NCBI GenBank assembly: GCA_025352485.1
Contig: JANXTJ010000282.1
Coordinates: 1 to 25,139 of the forward strand
Reading direction: 5' to 3'
Source of the DNA: Salinibacterium sp.
GTDB taxonomy: Bacteria > Actinomycetota > Actinomycetes > Actinomycetales > Microbacteriaceae
Length of the DNA stretch: 25,139 nucleotides
Shown here: positions 15,093 to 23,340 of the stretch, one piece after another
How positions within the stretch are numbered: the first letter of the stretch is position 1
How the letters are laid out: each line of letters starts with the position of its first letter
Program-made: the position numbers and the translations under genes
Notes under the pieces: generated by a model
What the model was told of the DNA's origin: nothing
Seen by the model: the letters and a program-made list of their open reading frames with translations, nothing else
Databases searched by the model: none

Positions 15093-15934
15093 CGGGTGCC
15101 GGTCGCCGGCGTCTGCTGTGCGGGCGTCGGTGGCAATTCGGCCGCGGCCCGGTTGCGCTCGACGCTGCGCCGCAGCGCCTCCATCAGATCAAGCACCTCT
15201 CCCCCGCCTGGACCCTCGTCGGCCTGCTCGCCAAAGGTTTCGGCGGTATCGACGGCGTCGCCCCTCTCGAGCTTGGCCTCGATGAGTTCGCGCAGCTGTT
15301 CTTGATAGTCGTCTGTGAACTTTCCGGGCTCGAAGTCGGCCTCAAAACTCTTTACAAGAGCGTGTGACATTTCCAGCTCCTTGGCCGTAATCGTCACCTT
15401 CTGGTCGAGAGCGGGAAAAGTCGCCTCGCGCACCTCGTCATCCCAGAGCAGCGCCTGCAGCATCAGCACGTCACCGTGCACTCGCAGAGCACCGAGCCGG
15501 GTCTTCTGGCGCAGCGCAAACTGCACGATGGCGGTTCGCTCGGTCTCTTCGAGCGTTTGACGCAGCAGGGCGTACGCCTTTGGCGAGGCGGAGTCGGGCT
15601 CGAGGTAATAGCTCTTCTCGAACCGGATCGGATCGACCTGAGCGCTCGGCACAAATTCGACGATGTCGATCTCGCGGCTCTTTTCCGCGGGCAGCGATGC
15701 ACTATCTTCCTCGGTGAGAATCACCGTGCGGTCTCCGTCGTCGTATGCTTTCGCGATGTTGGCGTACTCGACGATCTCGCCATCGAGCTCGCAGGTGCGC
15801 CTGTAGCGGATGCGCCCGCCGTCGGCATCGTGCACCTGATGCAGCGCGACGTCATGGTCTTCGGTCGCGCTGTACACCTTCACGGGCACGTTCACGAGCC
15901 CGAAGGTTATTGCGCCCTTCCAAATTGATCGCAC
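15089..15934 (-). CDS. ku: Ku protein, bacterial NHEJ end-binding factor
   Basis: The 281-residue protein begins RSIWKGAITFGLVNVPVK, the usual opening of bacterial Ku, and keeps the core beta-barrel and ring-forming region through EMSHALVKSF and FTDDYQEQLRELIEAK. A variable, Pro/Ala-rich C-terminal tail follows. Bacterial Ku forms a homodimer ring on DNA ends and recruits LigD. I chose GTG at 15934 because GGAG lies 7 nt upstream and the conserved sequence starts there; the longer frame to 15976 would run through the promoter and the palindrome. It is divergent from LigD across 88 bp, giving a complete two-gene NHEJ set. Confidence 0.95.
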   Translation of the reverse strand: MRSIWKGAITFGLVNVPVKVYSATEDHDVALHQVHDADGGRIRYRRTCELDGEIVEYANIAKAYDDGDRTVILTEEDSASLPAEKSREIDIVEFVPSAQVDPIRFEKSYYLEPDSASPKAYALLRQTLEETERTAIVQFALRQKTRLGALRVHGDVLMLQALLWDDEVREATFPALDQKVTITAKELEMSHALVKSFEADFEPGKFTDDYQEQLRELIEAKLERGDAVDTAETFGEQADEGPGGGEVLDLMEALRRSVERNRAAAELPPTPAQQTPATGTR

Positions 15935-15951
15935 CGTGGCTCCGTTCGCCA

Positions 15952-15970
15952 ATGTGTACGTCGTACACAT
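15952..15970. promoter_or_regulatory. 8-3-8 palindromic operator candidate between Ku and LigD
   Basis: ATGTGTAC-GTC-GTACACAT is a perfect inverted repeat in the 88-bp divergent region. It overlaps the -10 box and part of the spacer of the candidate Ku promoter, so a dimeric repressor bound here could block Ku and perhaps LigD. I do not recognise it as a LexA box or other named operator. Confidence 0.5.
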
Positions 15971-15981
15971 CGGCAAGTCAA
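15953..15981 (-). promoter_or_regulatory. Candidate Ku promoter
   Basis: On the minus strand, TTGACT (15981-15976) and TACACA (15958-15953) are separated by 17 nt. The -35 differs from consensus at one place. The transcript would start about 12-14 nt before the GTG start of Ku, leaving room for the GGAG. The -10 lies in one arm of the 8-3-8 palindrome. Confidence 0.5.
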
Positions 15982-16022
15982 CACCCTCGTGCCCGCCCTG
16001 TCACCTGCGCAACAATGGGCGG

Positions 16023-18527
16023 GTGGCGAAGCGCGCATCCGGGCAGCAGAGCGCGTCCGGCGACCAGACCGTCACCATCGACGGCCATCGACTCACCCTC
16101 ACTAACCTCGCTAAGGTGCTGTACCCGCAGACCGGCACGACCAAGGCCGATGTCATCGACTATTACGCCAGGGTGGCAGAGTCGATGATCCCGCACGCCG
16201 CCAACCGGCCCGCCACGCGCAAACGCTGGGTGCACGGCGTCGGCACTGACGCAGAGCCGGGCGAGATGTTCTTCCAGAAGAACCTCGACGAGCGCTCGAC
16301 ACCGCAGTGGGTGCGGCGCCGCGAGCTCGAGCACTCCGACCACGTCAACGTCTATCCGCTGGTCAATGACCTCGCGACCCTGACCTGGCTCGGGCAAATC
16401 GCCGCCCTCGAGATCCACGTGCCGCAGTGGCAATTCGGGCGCACCGGAGCGCGCAAGAATCCCGATCGACTGGTGCTCGACCTCGACCCCGGGCCGGGGG
16501 TCGGACTCATCGAGTGTGCCGAGGTGGCGCGACTGGCTCGAACGATACTGCACGGCATGGGGCTGGATCCGCTACCGGTGACCAGCGGTTCCAAGGGCAT
16601 CCATCTGTATGCGGCGCTGGATGGTCGCCAGACCAGCGAGCAGGTCAGTGACGTCGCGCACGAGCTCGCGCGGGCCCTCGAGGCGGATCATCCCGAGCTC
16701 GTCGTCAGCGACATGAAAAAATCGTTGCGCGACGGCCGAGTGCTCGTCGACTGGAGCCAGAACAGCGGATATAAGACCACGATCACGCCGTACTCGCTGC
16801 GCGGGAAGTCGCGGCCCACCGTCGCGGCGCCGCGCACGTGGGACGAGCTCGACGACAGCTCGCTGACCCAGCTCGACTACCGTGACGTGATCGCGCGAGT
16901 GAGCGCGATCGGTGACCCGCTCGCCGGCCTGACCGCCGGTCACCTCGCCTCCCTCAAGCCGACGCCGCAGCGCTTAGCCGGCTTTCAACACGCCGACGGG
17001 GCGGATGACCGGCTCGCCAAATACCGCGGCATGCGTGATGGCGCCAGCACCCCAGAGCCCGTGCCCGCCGACGTCGCGCCGACCAGCAGCGGCCAGACCT
17101 TCGTGATCCAAAAGCACGCTGCGTCGCGCTTGCACTACGACTTTCGGCTCGAACACGACGGTGTGCTTGTCAGTTGGGCCCTGCCAAAAGGGGTGCCGAC
17201 CGACCCGACAAAAAACCATCTCGCCGTGCAGACCGAAGATCACCCGCTCGAATACGGCGCCTTCGAGGGCGTTATCCCTGCCGGTCAATACGGCGCCGGT
17301 GACGTGGTGATCTGGGATCGCGGCAGCTACGACCTGGAAAAGTGGCGTGATGGCCATGAGGTCATCGCGACCCTGCACGGCGAGACGCACGGCTCGCATC
17401 GCTACGCGCTCATCCACACCGGCGGGCGCAACAGCGGCGACAACAACTGGATGATCCATCTCATGAAGGATGTCGCCGAGCAGCCGCCGCGCACCGCGAA
17501 GGCGGATTCCCGCCGTCGGGTCAACCCGCTCTCGCCCGAAGAGAAGGCCGCTGCCCGAAGGACGTCGCCAAAACCGCCGAGCCCGATGCTGGCAACTCTC
17601 GGTAGCCAGGCCGAACTGGGGGACGAGACGCAGTGGGCCTTCGAGATGAAGTGGGACGGCATCCGAGCGATCGCTGAGGTGGTCGACGGGCAGGTTCGAC
17701 TGACTAGCCGCAACGGCATCGATCTCACTGCGACCTACCCCGAGCTTGCCGAACTGGCGGATGCGGTGCGTGCCAATGCGGTCATCGATGGCGAGATCGT
17801 GGCGCTGAGCAGGTCGGGACGGCCGGATTTTGGGCTGCTCCAGAAACGGATGGGCGTCACCAAGGCGGCCGATGTGCACCGCCTGATGGCCACGACACCC
17901 GTGCACTTCATGGCTTTCGACATCCTGAGCCTCGACGGCACAAGTCTCGTGAAGCAGAGCTACACCGAGCGCCGAGCTGCCCTCGATGAGGTCGTGCACT
18001 CGGTGGGGGCAATACAGCTTCCGCCGGTCTTCGAGACCGACGTGACCGCCGCGATGGCGACCAGCAGAAAGCTCGGGCTCGAGGGCGTCATGGCCAAACG
18101 CCGCACCAGCGGCTACCTGGCCGGGCGGCGCGGCGGGAGCTGGCTGAAGCTCAAGCATCACCTCGCCCAGGAGGTCGTGATCGGCGGGTTCATACCCGGC
18201 TCTGGAAGCAGGGCGCACCGAGTGGGATCGCTGCTTCTGGGTATCCCCGACGAGGATGGTCTGCGATTCGTCGGGCGGGTGGGCACCGGATTCAGCGACC
18301 GCCAGCTCGATGAAATAGCGATCAAGCTGCGGCGTCTCGAGCGAAAGACCAGCCCTTTCGCGCAGCTCCCGCCACCGGATGCCGTCGACGCGCACTACGT
18401 GAGCCCCGTCCTAGTTGGCGAGGTACAGTTCGCCGAGTGGACCGCCAGCGGCAAGCTGCGCCACGCCAGCTGGCGCGGCTGGCGCCCCGACAAATCGGCG
18501 GATCAGGTCGTTCGCGAGACACCGTGA
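16023..18527 (+). CDS. ligD: ATP-dependent DNA ligase LigD, POL-PE-LIG architecture
   Basis: The 834-residue protein has three domains in the order polymerase, phosphoesterase, ligase, as in mycobacterial LigD. The primase-like polymerase domain (about 15-290) has catalytic DLD (Asp153, Asp155). The 3'-phosphoesterase (about 355-495) has His365, His371 and Asp373 in KHAASRLHYDF, plus HPLEYGAFEG. The ligase domain (about 525-830) has Lys543 in EMKWDGIR, with the EGVMAKR and WLKLK motifs. With Ku it fills, trims and seals double-strand breaks. I chose GTG at 16023 because the conserved domain begins shortly after and an in-frame ATG at 15936 would leave only one base between it and Ku. The ribosome site is weak, so the start is not certain. 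Confidence 0.93.
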   Translation: MAKRASGQQSASGDQTVTIDGHRLTLTNLAKVLYPQTGTTKADVIDYYARVAESMIPHAANRPATRKRWVHGVGTDAEPGEMFFQKNLDERSTPQWVRRRELEHSDHVNVYPLVNDLATLTWLGQIAALEIHVPQWQFGRTGARKNPDRLVLDLDPGPGVGLIECAEVARLARTILHGMGLDPLPVTSGSKGIHLYAALDGRQTSEQVSDVAHELARALEADHPELVVSDMKKSLRDGRVLVDWSQNSGYKTTITPYSLRGKSRPTVAAPRTWDELDDSSLTQLDYRDVIARVSAIGDPLAGLTAGHLASLKPTPQRLAGFQHADGADDRLAKYRGMRDGASTPEPVPADVAPTSSGQTFVIQKHAASRLHYDFRLEHDGVLVSWALPKGVPTDPTKNHLAVQTEDHPLEYGAFEGVIPAGQYGAGDVVIWDRGSYDLEKWRDGHEVIATLHGETHGSHRYALIHTGGRNSGDNNWMIHLMKDVAEQPPRTAKADSRRRVNPLSPEEKAAARRTSPKPPSPMLATLGSQAELGDETQWAFEMKWDGIRAIAEVVDGQVRLTSRNGIDLTATYPELAELADAVRANAVIDGEIVALSRSGRPDFGLLQKRMGVTKAADVHRLMATTPVHFMAFDILSLDGTSLVKQSYTERRAALDEVVHSVGAIQLPPVFETDVTAAMATSRKLGLEGVMAKRRTSGYLAGRRGGSWLKLKHHLAQEVVIGGFIPGSGSRAHRVGSLLLGIPDEDGLRFVGRVGTGFSDRQLDEIAIKLRRLERKTSPFAQLPPPDAVDAHYVSPVLVGEVQFAEWTASGKLRHASWRGWRPDKSADQVVRETP

Positions 18528-18539
18528 GAGCCCGAGGTC

Positions 18540-18557
18540 AACCCCCTACACAGGGTT
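18540..18557 (+). terminator. Weak hairpin after LigD
   Basis: Arms AACCC (18540-18544) and GGGTT (18553-18557) flank an 8-nt loop just past the LigD stop, followed by a short T-rich stretch. The stem is only five base pairs, so termination here is a low-confidence suggestion. Confidence 0.2.
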
Positions 18558-18570
18558 TGTTGCTGCACCA

Positions 18571-18576
18571 TAGGCT
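18571..18576 (+). promoter_or_regulatory. Candidate leaderless -10 box before the YtxH-like gene
   Basis: TAGGCT fits TANNNT and ends six nt before the ATG at 18583. The spacing favours a leaderless transcript and supports this ATG over the in-frame TTG at 18577. Confidence 0.35.
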
Positions 18577-18582
18577 TTGATT

Positions 18583-19104
18583 ATGAACCCCAGAATCCTT
18601 GTCCTCGCCGTCGGTGTTGCGATCGGCTACGTTCTCGGCGCGCGTGACGGTCGGCCCCGTTACGACGCAATAAAGGCCCGACTCTCTCGCCTGTGGGAAG
18701 ATCCTCGCGTCGCGAAGGCCCGCAATGACGTTCAGTCGTACGCGCGCGAGCAGGCGCCGATCATCCGCGATCGGGCGGAAGCGGCCGCCAAGGATGTCGC
18801 GGCAAAGACGGCCGCTACGGCGAAAGACGTCGCAGCGGCAACCGCGGCCACCGCTAAAGACGTCGCAGCGAAGGTCACCGACGTTACCGCCGACGCGCGC
18901 GAGCAGGCCGGGAAGATCGTGGACGACGTTCGGGAGCACGCCAGCAAGATCGTGGGCGACAGCCGCGTGCAGGCCACCCGAATCGTGGGCGACCTGCGCG
19001 CGAGCGGAGAATCAGCGGTCGACACCGCCGTGTCCGCCGTTGGCGCCGTGCGTGACAACGCCATGGACGTCAGCGATGACGACGACAAGCCCGCCGCGAC
19101 CTAG
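18583..19104 (+). CDS. YtxH-like membrane-anchored protein with 11-residue repeats
   Basis: The 173-residue protein has one N-terminal hydrophobic helix (about 4-20), the GYVLGARDGRPRYD motif seen in YtxH-like proteins, then a long helical, alanine-rich stretch. Two blocks of three 11-residue units can be read: KDVAA units at Lys70, Lys81 and Lys92, and KIVDD/KIVGD/RIVGD units at 111, 122 and 133. Such 11-mers occur in group 3 LEA and related stress proteins, which form amphipathic helices along membranes or when dried. The tail is acidic (DDDDK). The role is unknown; desiccation or membrane protection is inference. Its TAG stop and the aspA stop share CTAG, so the convergent genes overlap by four bases. 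Confidence 0.75.
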   Translation: MNPRILVLAVGVAIGYVLGARDGRPRYDAIKARLSRLWEDPRVAKARNDVQSYAREQAPIIRDRAEAAAKDVAAKTAATAKDVAAATAATAKDVAAKVTDVTADAREQAGKIVDDVREHASKIVGDSRVQATRIVGDLRASGESAVDTAVSAVGAVRDNAMDVSDDDDKPAAT

Positions 19105-20660
19105 TCTTTCGGCATCACCAGAGGAAGCGTCAGCGGCCCGGTCAGCGGCACCATGCCGCTGAGCCGCTCCGGCGAGAGCACGAGCGCAACCTTCTCCGGC
19201 GTCATGAGCCCCGCCTCGATCACCAGATCGGCGATCGAGGCGTGGGTCGTCAGCGCGGTGTGAGCGAGGGTGGCGGCAGCGGCGTAGCCGATGTATGGCG
19301 TCAGAGCGGTGACGACTCCGACGCTTGTCTCGACCTGCATCGCCAGCCGTTCGAGGTTGGCGGTAATCCCGTCGATGCAGTTCACCCGCAGCGTGTAACA
19401 GGCGTTGGTCATCCAGGCCAGCGACTGCAGAATCGAGTGGGCAATCACCGGCTCGAACGCGTTGAGTTGCAGCTGGCCCCCCTCCGCGGCCGCCGTGACC
19501 GTGGCATCAGCCCCAATGACGCTGAAGGCCACCTGATTGACGACCTCGGGGATGACCGGGTTGACCTTGCCCGGCATGATTGAGGATCCCGCCTGCCGTG
19601 GCGGGAGGGTGATCTCGCCGAGTCCTGCCTGCGGGCCACTCGAGAGCAACCGCAGGTCGTTACAGATCTTCGAGAGCTTGACGGCGGCGCGCTTGAGCGT
19701 TCCGCTGAGCGTCATGAAGATGCCGGCGTCTGAGGTTGCCTCGATCAGGTCGAGGGCCGTCTCCATGTGGATGCCAGTGACCTCTACCAGGTGACGGCGC
19801 ACCGCTTCGGCGTAGCGCGGATCTGCGGTGATGCCCGTGCCGATCGCCGTGGCCCCCATATTGATCTCGTTGAGCCACGGAATGGTTTCAGAGAGCCGGT
19901 CGTAGTCTTCGGCGAGAGTGTGAGCGAAGCCCATAAACTCCTGGCCGAGAGTCATCGGCACGGCATCCTGCAGCTGGGTGCGGCCGATCTTCAGGATGGT
20001 GGCAAACTCGCGCCCCTTCGCGGCGAACGCGGCCGTGAGCAGCTGATGCTCTGCGAGCAACCGCTGCGTGCCGAATACCATCGCGAGTTTGATCGCTGTC
20101 GGGTAGACATCGTTGGTCGACTGGCTGCGGTTGACGTCGTCGATCGGGCTCAGGTGAGCGTAGTCGCCCCTGGCGTAGCCCATGATCTCGAGAGCACGAT
20201 TGGCGATGACCTCGTTGGCGTTCATGTTCGTCGAGGTTCCCGCGCCGCCCTGAATCACCCCGACCATAAATTCGGCGTGTAGGGCACCGTCCACGATTTC
20301 CTGGCAGACCCGGTCGATCACGTCGGCCTTCGCCGGTTCGAGAACTCCGATTTCGGCGTTCGCTCTTGCCGCGGCCTGCTTGACTCGCGCGAGAGCCCTG
20401 ACCAGGTCGGGGTAGTTGTAGATTGCCCGGCGGGTGATGGGAAAGTTCTCCAGCGCCCGAGCCGTATGGATGCCCCAATAGGCATCCAGCGGGATATCCA
20501 TCGACCCGAGGGAGTCGCTCTCGCGCCGGGAGCCTTCGGTCACCTCGAGGGCTCTCTCGTAGGTTCGGCGGGGGGAATTCTCGTCCCCTGCAATGAATTG
20601 GGCGGTATCCGTGCTGCGCTCGGTGGCAGTGTTATCTGACGCTTGTGGCGTTCTGGTCAT
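19101..20660 (-). CDS. aspA: Aspartate ammonia-lyase with N-terminal extension
   Basis: The 519-residue protein carries the aspartase/fumarase signature GSSIMPGKVNP (about 357-367), plus TSTNMNANEV and TNDVYPT, which fit aspartase better than fumarase. It converts L-aspartate to fumarate and ammonia as a cytoplasmic tetramer. E. coli AspA has 478 residues and aligns from about residue 40 here (LGSMDIPLDAYWGIHT), so this protein has about 40 additional polar, low-complexity residues at the start. The ATG at 20660 is well supported by AAAGGAG seven nt upstream, making the extension probably real. It is divergent from the maltokinase-like gene and converges with the YtxH-like gene. A fumarase C activity cannot be wholly excluded. 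Confidence 0.9.
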   Translation of the reverse strand: MTRTPQASDNTATERSTDTAQFIAGDENSPRRTYERALEVTEGSRRESDSLGSMDIPLDAYWGIHTARALENFPITRRAIYNYPDLVRALARVKQAAARANAEIGVLEPAKADVIDRVCQEIVDGALHAEFMVGVIQGGAGTSTNMNANEVIANRALEIMGYARGDYAHLSPIDDVNRSQSTNDVYPTAIKLAMVFGTQRLLAEHQLLTAAFAAKGREFATILKIGRTQLQDAVPMTLGQEFMGFAHTLAEDYDRLSETIPWLNEINMGATAIGTGITADPRYAEAVRRHLVEVTGIHMETALDLIEATSDAGIFMTLSGTLKRAAVKLSKICNDLRLLSSGPQAGLGEITLPPRQAGSSIMPGKVNPVIPEVVNQVAFSVIGADATVTAAAEGGQLQLNAFEPVIAHSILQSLAWMTNACYTLRVNCIDGITANLERLAMQVETSVGVVTALTPYIGYAAAATLAHTALTTHASIADLVIEAGLMTPEKVALVLSPERLSGMVPLTGPLTLPLVMPKD

Positions 20661-20667
20661 CGTCGAT

Positions 20668-20674
20668 CTCCTTT
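20668..20674 (-). promoter_or_regulatory. Strong ribosome binding site fixing the aspA start
   Basis: AAAGGAG on the minus strand stands seven nt before the ATG at 20660. It is the best Shine-Dalgarno in the window and argues that translation begins at this ATG, including the N-terminal extension absent from E. coli AspA. Confidence 0.75.
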
Positions 20675-20742
20675 GACTGGCGAAGAGGCAACTCTACGCG
20701 TGAGCCCGCCGCTCAGCATATTTGCCGCGCGCCGACCAGCAC

Positions 20743-20773
20743 TTGACCGCGGCGGTGAGCCGGTGCCTACTGT
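20743..20773 (+). promoter_or_regulatory. Candidate leaderless promoter of the maltokinase-like gene
   Basis: TTGACC (20743-20748) and TACTGT (20768-20773) are 19 nt apart, a little long. The -10 ends five nt before the ATG at 20779, so the transcript may begin at or very near the start codon. GAGGG also lies next to the ATG. Confidence 0.35.
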
Positions 20774-20778
20774 GAGGG

Positions 20779-22239
20779 ATGACAAACCCGCAGGCGCCTG
20801 CTGGCTCCACTGAGTGGCCGCCCGCCGCGACCAAGATGATCGGCGCGTGGATGTCGCGCCAACGGTGGTACGCCAATAGGGGCGCCGTGCCCCTGCTCGA
20901 GGAAATCGGCTCGTGGAGCCTCGCCGCTGATCAGGAAGCGGACCGGACCTCAGTGGACATCGTCACGCACCTTTACCTCGACCACAGCCCCGGCAAGCCC
21001 GCGCTCTATCAGGTGCCGATCACCCGTCGATCCCTGCCATTGCCGGGCGGGGCTGGCGCCCTGATCGGCGAACTCGATGGCCTGTATTGCTATGACGGTC
21101 CGCACGATCCGGCATACACCGCCGCGCTGCTGGCCCTCGTGACCCGACAGCGCGAGGTCACCGGCAACAACATGTGGGTGCTGGGTAGTCGCGCCGCCAC
21201 GGTAACCGTGCCCCCGAACACCGAGCCGCCTGCGCTCGTGCCGCAGACGACCTACGCCTCCCGGGTGCTCACCGGCGAGCAGTCAAACACGTCGATCATC
21301 TACGAGCCGTCCGACTCGGCTCCGGCTCCGGCTCCGGCTCCGGCGATCCTGAAGCTATTCCGCGCCATCCACGACGGTGACAATCCCGACGTCGAGTTGC
21401 AGTCGGCTCTGGCCGCCGCGGGCTCCACTGCCGTGCCGCATCCCGTCGGCTCCGTGTTGGCCGAGTGGGATGATCGCGGCCTGGCGAGCGGGCGGGCGCG
21501 TGGTCATCTCGCCTTCGCGCAGGACTTTCTGGCCGGTGCCGAGGATGGCTGGCGGGTCGCCATCGCGGCCGCCGAACTCGGCGTCGACTTCAGCGCCCAG
21601 GCGCGCGCGTTGGGCGTCGCAACCGCCGGCGCGCACGCCACCCTTGCCGCGACACTACCGACCAGGCCGGCCGCGCCTGGCGATATCGAGGCGGGTGTGC
21701 GCGGGATGCTCGGCCGGCTGGCCGCCGCAATCGCCGAGGTTCCCCTGCTGACCGGCCACGCCGCCGCAATCGAAGCCAAGATCGCGGCGGCGGCGTCCGC
21801 GACCTGGCCGGAGCAGCAGCGCATCCACGGCGACCTGCACCTCGGGCAGGCGCTCGCCGTCCCGCAGCGCGGCTGGATGCTGGTCGACTTCGAGGGTGAA
21901 CCACTTCGGCCGATGCGGGAGCGCAGCCGGCTCGACAGCCCGCTGCGCGACCTCGCCGGGATGCTGCGCTCTTTCGACTACGTGGCCGGCTCGATCACGA
22001 TCGCGGGGCACGATCCCGCGGCAGCCCGCCAATGGGCCGCTCGGGCGCGCGCCGCCTTCGAGCGCGGCTACAGCGACGCTTCCGGGCGAGACCTGCGGCA
22101 ATCCCGTGCCCTCGTCGACGCGTTCGAGATCGACAAGGCGCTCTACGAGACCGTCTACGAGGCCAGAAATCGCCCGAGCTGGCTGCGGATTCCGGTCGAG
22201 GCGATCGAGCGCCTGGCCGCCCGCGATCCGGTGGCCTGA
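20779..22239 (+). CDS. Maltokinase-family sugar kinase
   Basis: The 486-residue protein has the aminoglycoside-phosphotransferase-like fold of maltokinases: the N-terminal WMSRQRWYANRG motif, a nucleotide-binding N-lobe, then the catalytic loop HGDLHLGQ (Asp352) and the metal-binding DFEGEPL (Asp370). Maltokinase makes maltose-1-phosphate from trehalose-derived maltose for the GlgE alpha-glucan route. Some family members are instead glucosamine kinases. No treS, glgE or glgB is adjacent, so the substrate is open. Residues around 181-189 hold an Ala-Pro tract encoded by a GGCTCC repeat, placed in a loop before the ILKLF strand. The start is set by a leaderless-type box. Confidence 0.82.
   Translation: MTNPQAPAGSTEWPPAATKMIGAWMSRQRWYANRGAVPLLEEIGSWSLAADQEADRTSVDIVTHLYLDHSPGKPALYQVPITRRSLPLPGGAGALIGELDGLYCYDGPHDPAYTAALLALVTRQREVTGNNMWVLGSRAATVTVPPNTEPPALVPQTTYASRVLTGEQSNTSIIYEPSDSAPAPAPAPAILKLFRAIHDGDNPDVELQSALAAAGSTAVPHPVGSVLAEWDDRGLASGRARGHLAFAQDFLAGAEDGWRVAIAAAELGVDFSAQARALGVATAGAHATLAATLPTRPAAPGDIEAGVRGMLGRLAAAIAEVPLLTGHAAAIEAKIAAAASATWPEQQRIHGDLHLGQALAVPQRGWMLVDFEGEPLRPMRERSRLDSPLRDLAGMLRSFDYVAGSITIAGHDPAAARQWAARARAAFERGYSDASGRDLRQSRALVDAFEIDKALYETVYEARNRPSWLRIPVEAIERLAARDPVA
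21318..21344 (+). repeat. GGCTCC hexamer tandem repeat inside the kinase gene
   Basis: Four and a half tandem copies of a six-base unit encode an Ala-Pro tract. Since the unit is two codons, gain or loss of copies would change loop length without shifting the frame. Confidence 0.8.
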
Positions 22240-22375
22240 AATCCGACGCGGTGACACTCATTCTGGGAATCGCCGCCGAACCTGCCGTCGCGATAGCGTT
22301 GGCACTGCTCGACTTCACTACAGTGGGTGCCGTTGCACCGATTGATTTGTCCGGAGCAGTTCTGACCGATTGGCA

Positions 22376-23320
22376 ATGCTCGTGAGCATCCGTACGGCCG
22401 AGTATCCCCGGCCGGACCATTTCATTCTTCACCTCAGTGACACCCACCTGCTCGGTGGCGACGCTCGCCTCTACGGCACCGTGGATTCCGCCGACCACCT
22501 CGCCCAGCTCCTCGCTGAGCTCAAAGCTTCAGAGGGCCGCCCCGAGGCGATTGTGTTCACCGGCGACCTGGCCGACCGCGGGGAGCCGGCGGCCTACGAA
22601 CGCCTGCGCCGGATGGTCGAGCCGGTCGCCGCCCGCCTCGGTGCGCAGGTGATCTGGGTGATGGGCAACCATGACGATCGGGGTTCGTTCCGCGAGGCTT
22701 TACTCGCCGAACAGGCCAGTGCCCGCCCGGTCGATCGGGTGTACGACATCAACGGCCTGCGCATCATCACCCTCGACACGACCGTTCCCGGCGAGCACTG
22801 GGGTGACGTCACAGATGCCCAGCTCGACTGGCTCGCCGAAGAGCTGGCCGTGCGCGCCCCACACGGCACGATCCTGGCCATGCACCACCCGCCGCTACCG
22901 AGCGTGCTCGACCTCGCCGTGGCCGTCGAGCTGCGCGATCAGGGCGAGTTGGCCGAGGTGCTACTCGGCAGCGACGTACGCAGCATCATCGCAGGGCACC
23001 TGCACTATTCGTCGACCGGCACCTTCGCCGGCATCCCGGTCTCGGTCGCGTCCGCCACCTGCTACACCCAAGACCTCAACGTTCCCGCCGGTGGTACCCG
23101 CGGCCGTGATGGCGCGCGGGCCTTCAATATGGTGCACGTCTACGGCGGCACCATCGTGCACTCCGTGGTTCCGGTCGGAAACTATGCCGCCCTGGACTAT
23201 GTGGATGCCGCGGAGACTCAGCGGCGGCTGGCCGCATCCGGAATCCGGATCGCCGACCGCGCGAACGCCAGGGTCAGCCCCGAGCCACCGATGACCATGC
23301 CGATCCCGCTGCAGGTCTAG
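22376..23320 (+). CDS. CpdA-like metallophosphodiesterase
   Basis: The protein of about 314 residues has the binuclear metallophosphoesterase motifs in order: LSDTHLL (Asp-x-His), TGDLADRG, MGNHDD, a later AMHHPP, and GHLHYS. This is the Icc/CpdA group, cytoplasmic phosphodiesterases acting on cyclic nucleotides such as cAMP or other phosphodiesters. The exact substrate is unclear. The start is uncertain: ATG 22376 and GTG 22382 are both in frame, with no close ribosome site (a GGAG lies about 20 nt away). The conserved part begins at AEYPRPDHFILHLSDTH. It follows the kinase by 136 nt; that gap holds no gene, and I see no convincing promoter in it. It ends 20 nt from the convergent Stealth gene. 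Confidence 0.85.
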   Translation: MLVSIRTAEYPRPDHFILHLSDTHLLGGDARLYGTVDSADHLAQLLAELKASEGRPEAIVFTGDLADRGEPAAYERLRRMVEPVAARLGAQVIWVMGNHDDRGSFREALLAEQASARPVDRVYDINGLRIITLDTTVPGEHWGDVTDAQLDWLAEELAVRAPHGTILAMHHPPLPSVLDLAVAVELRDQGELAEVLLGSDVRSIIAGHLHYSSTGTFAGIPVSVASATCYTQDLNVPAGGTRGRDGARAFNMVHVYGGTIVHSVVPVGNYAALDYVDAAETQRRLAASGIRIADRANARVSPEPPMTMPIPLQV

Positions 23321-23340
23321 GCCTCTGGCCCGCCCACCGC

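Noticed and set aside
15936..16022. LigD start at ATG 15936
   Set aside because: It would leave one base to Ku and place the palindrome and Ku promoter inside coding sequence.
16974..18395. 473-codon minus-strand open frame opposite LigD
   Set aside because: It lies entirely inside ligD with its conserved motifs on the other strand; no recognisable domain.
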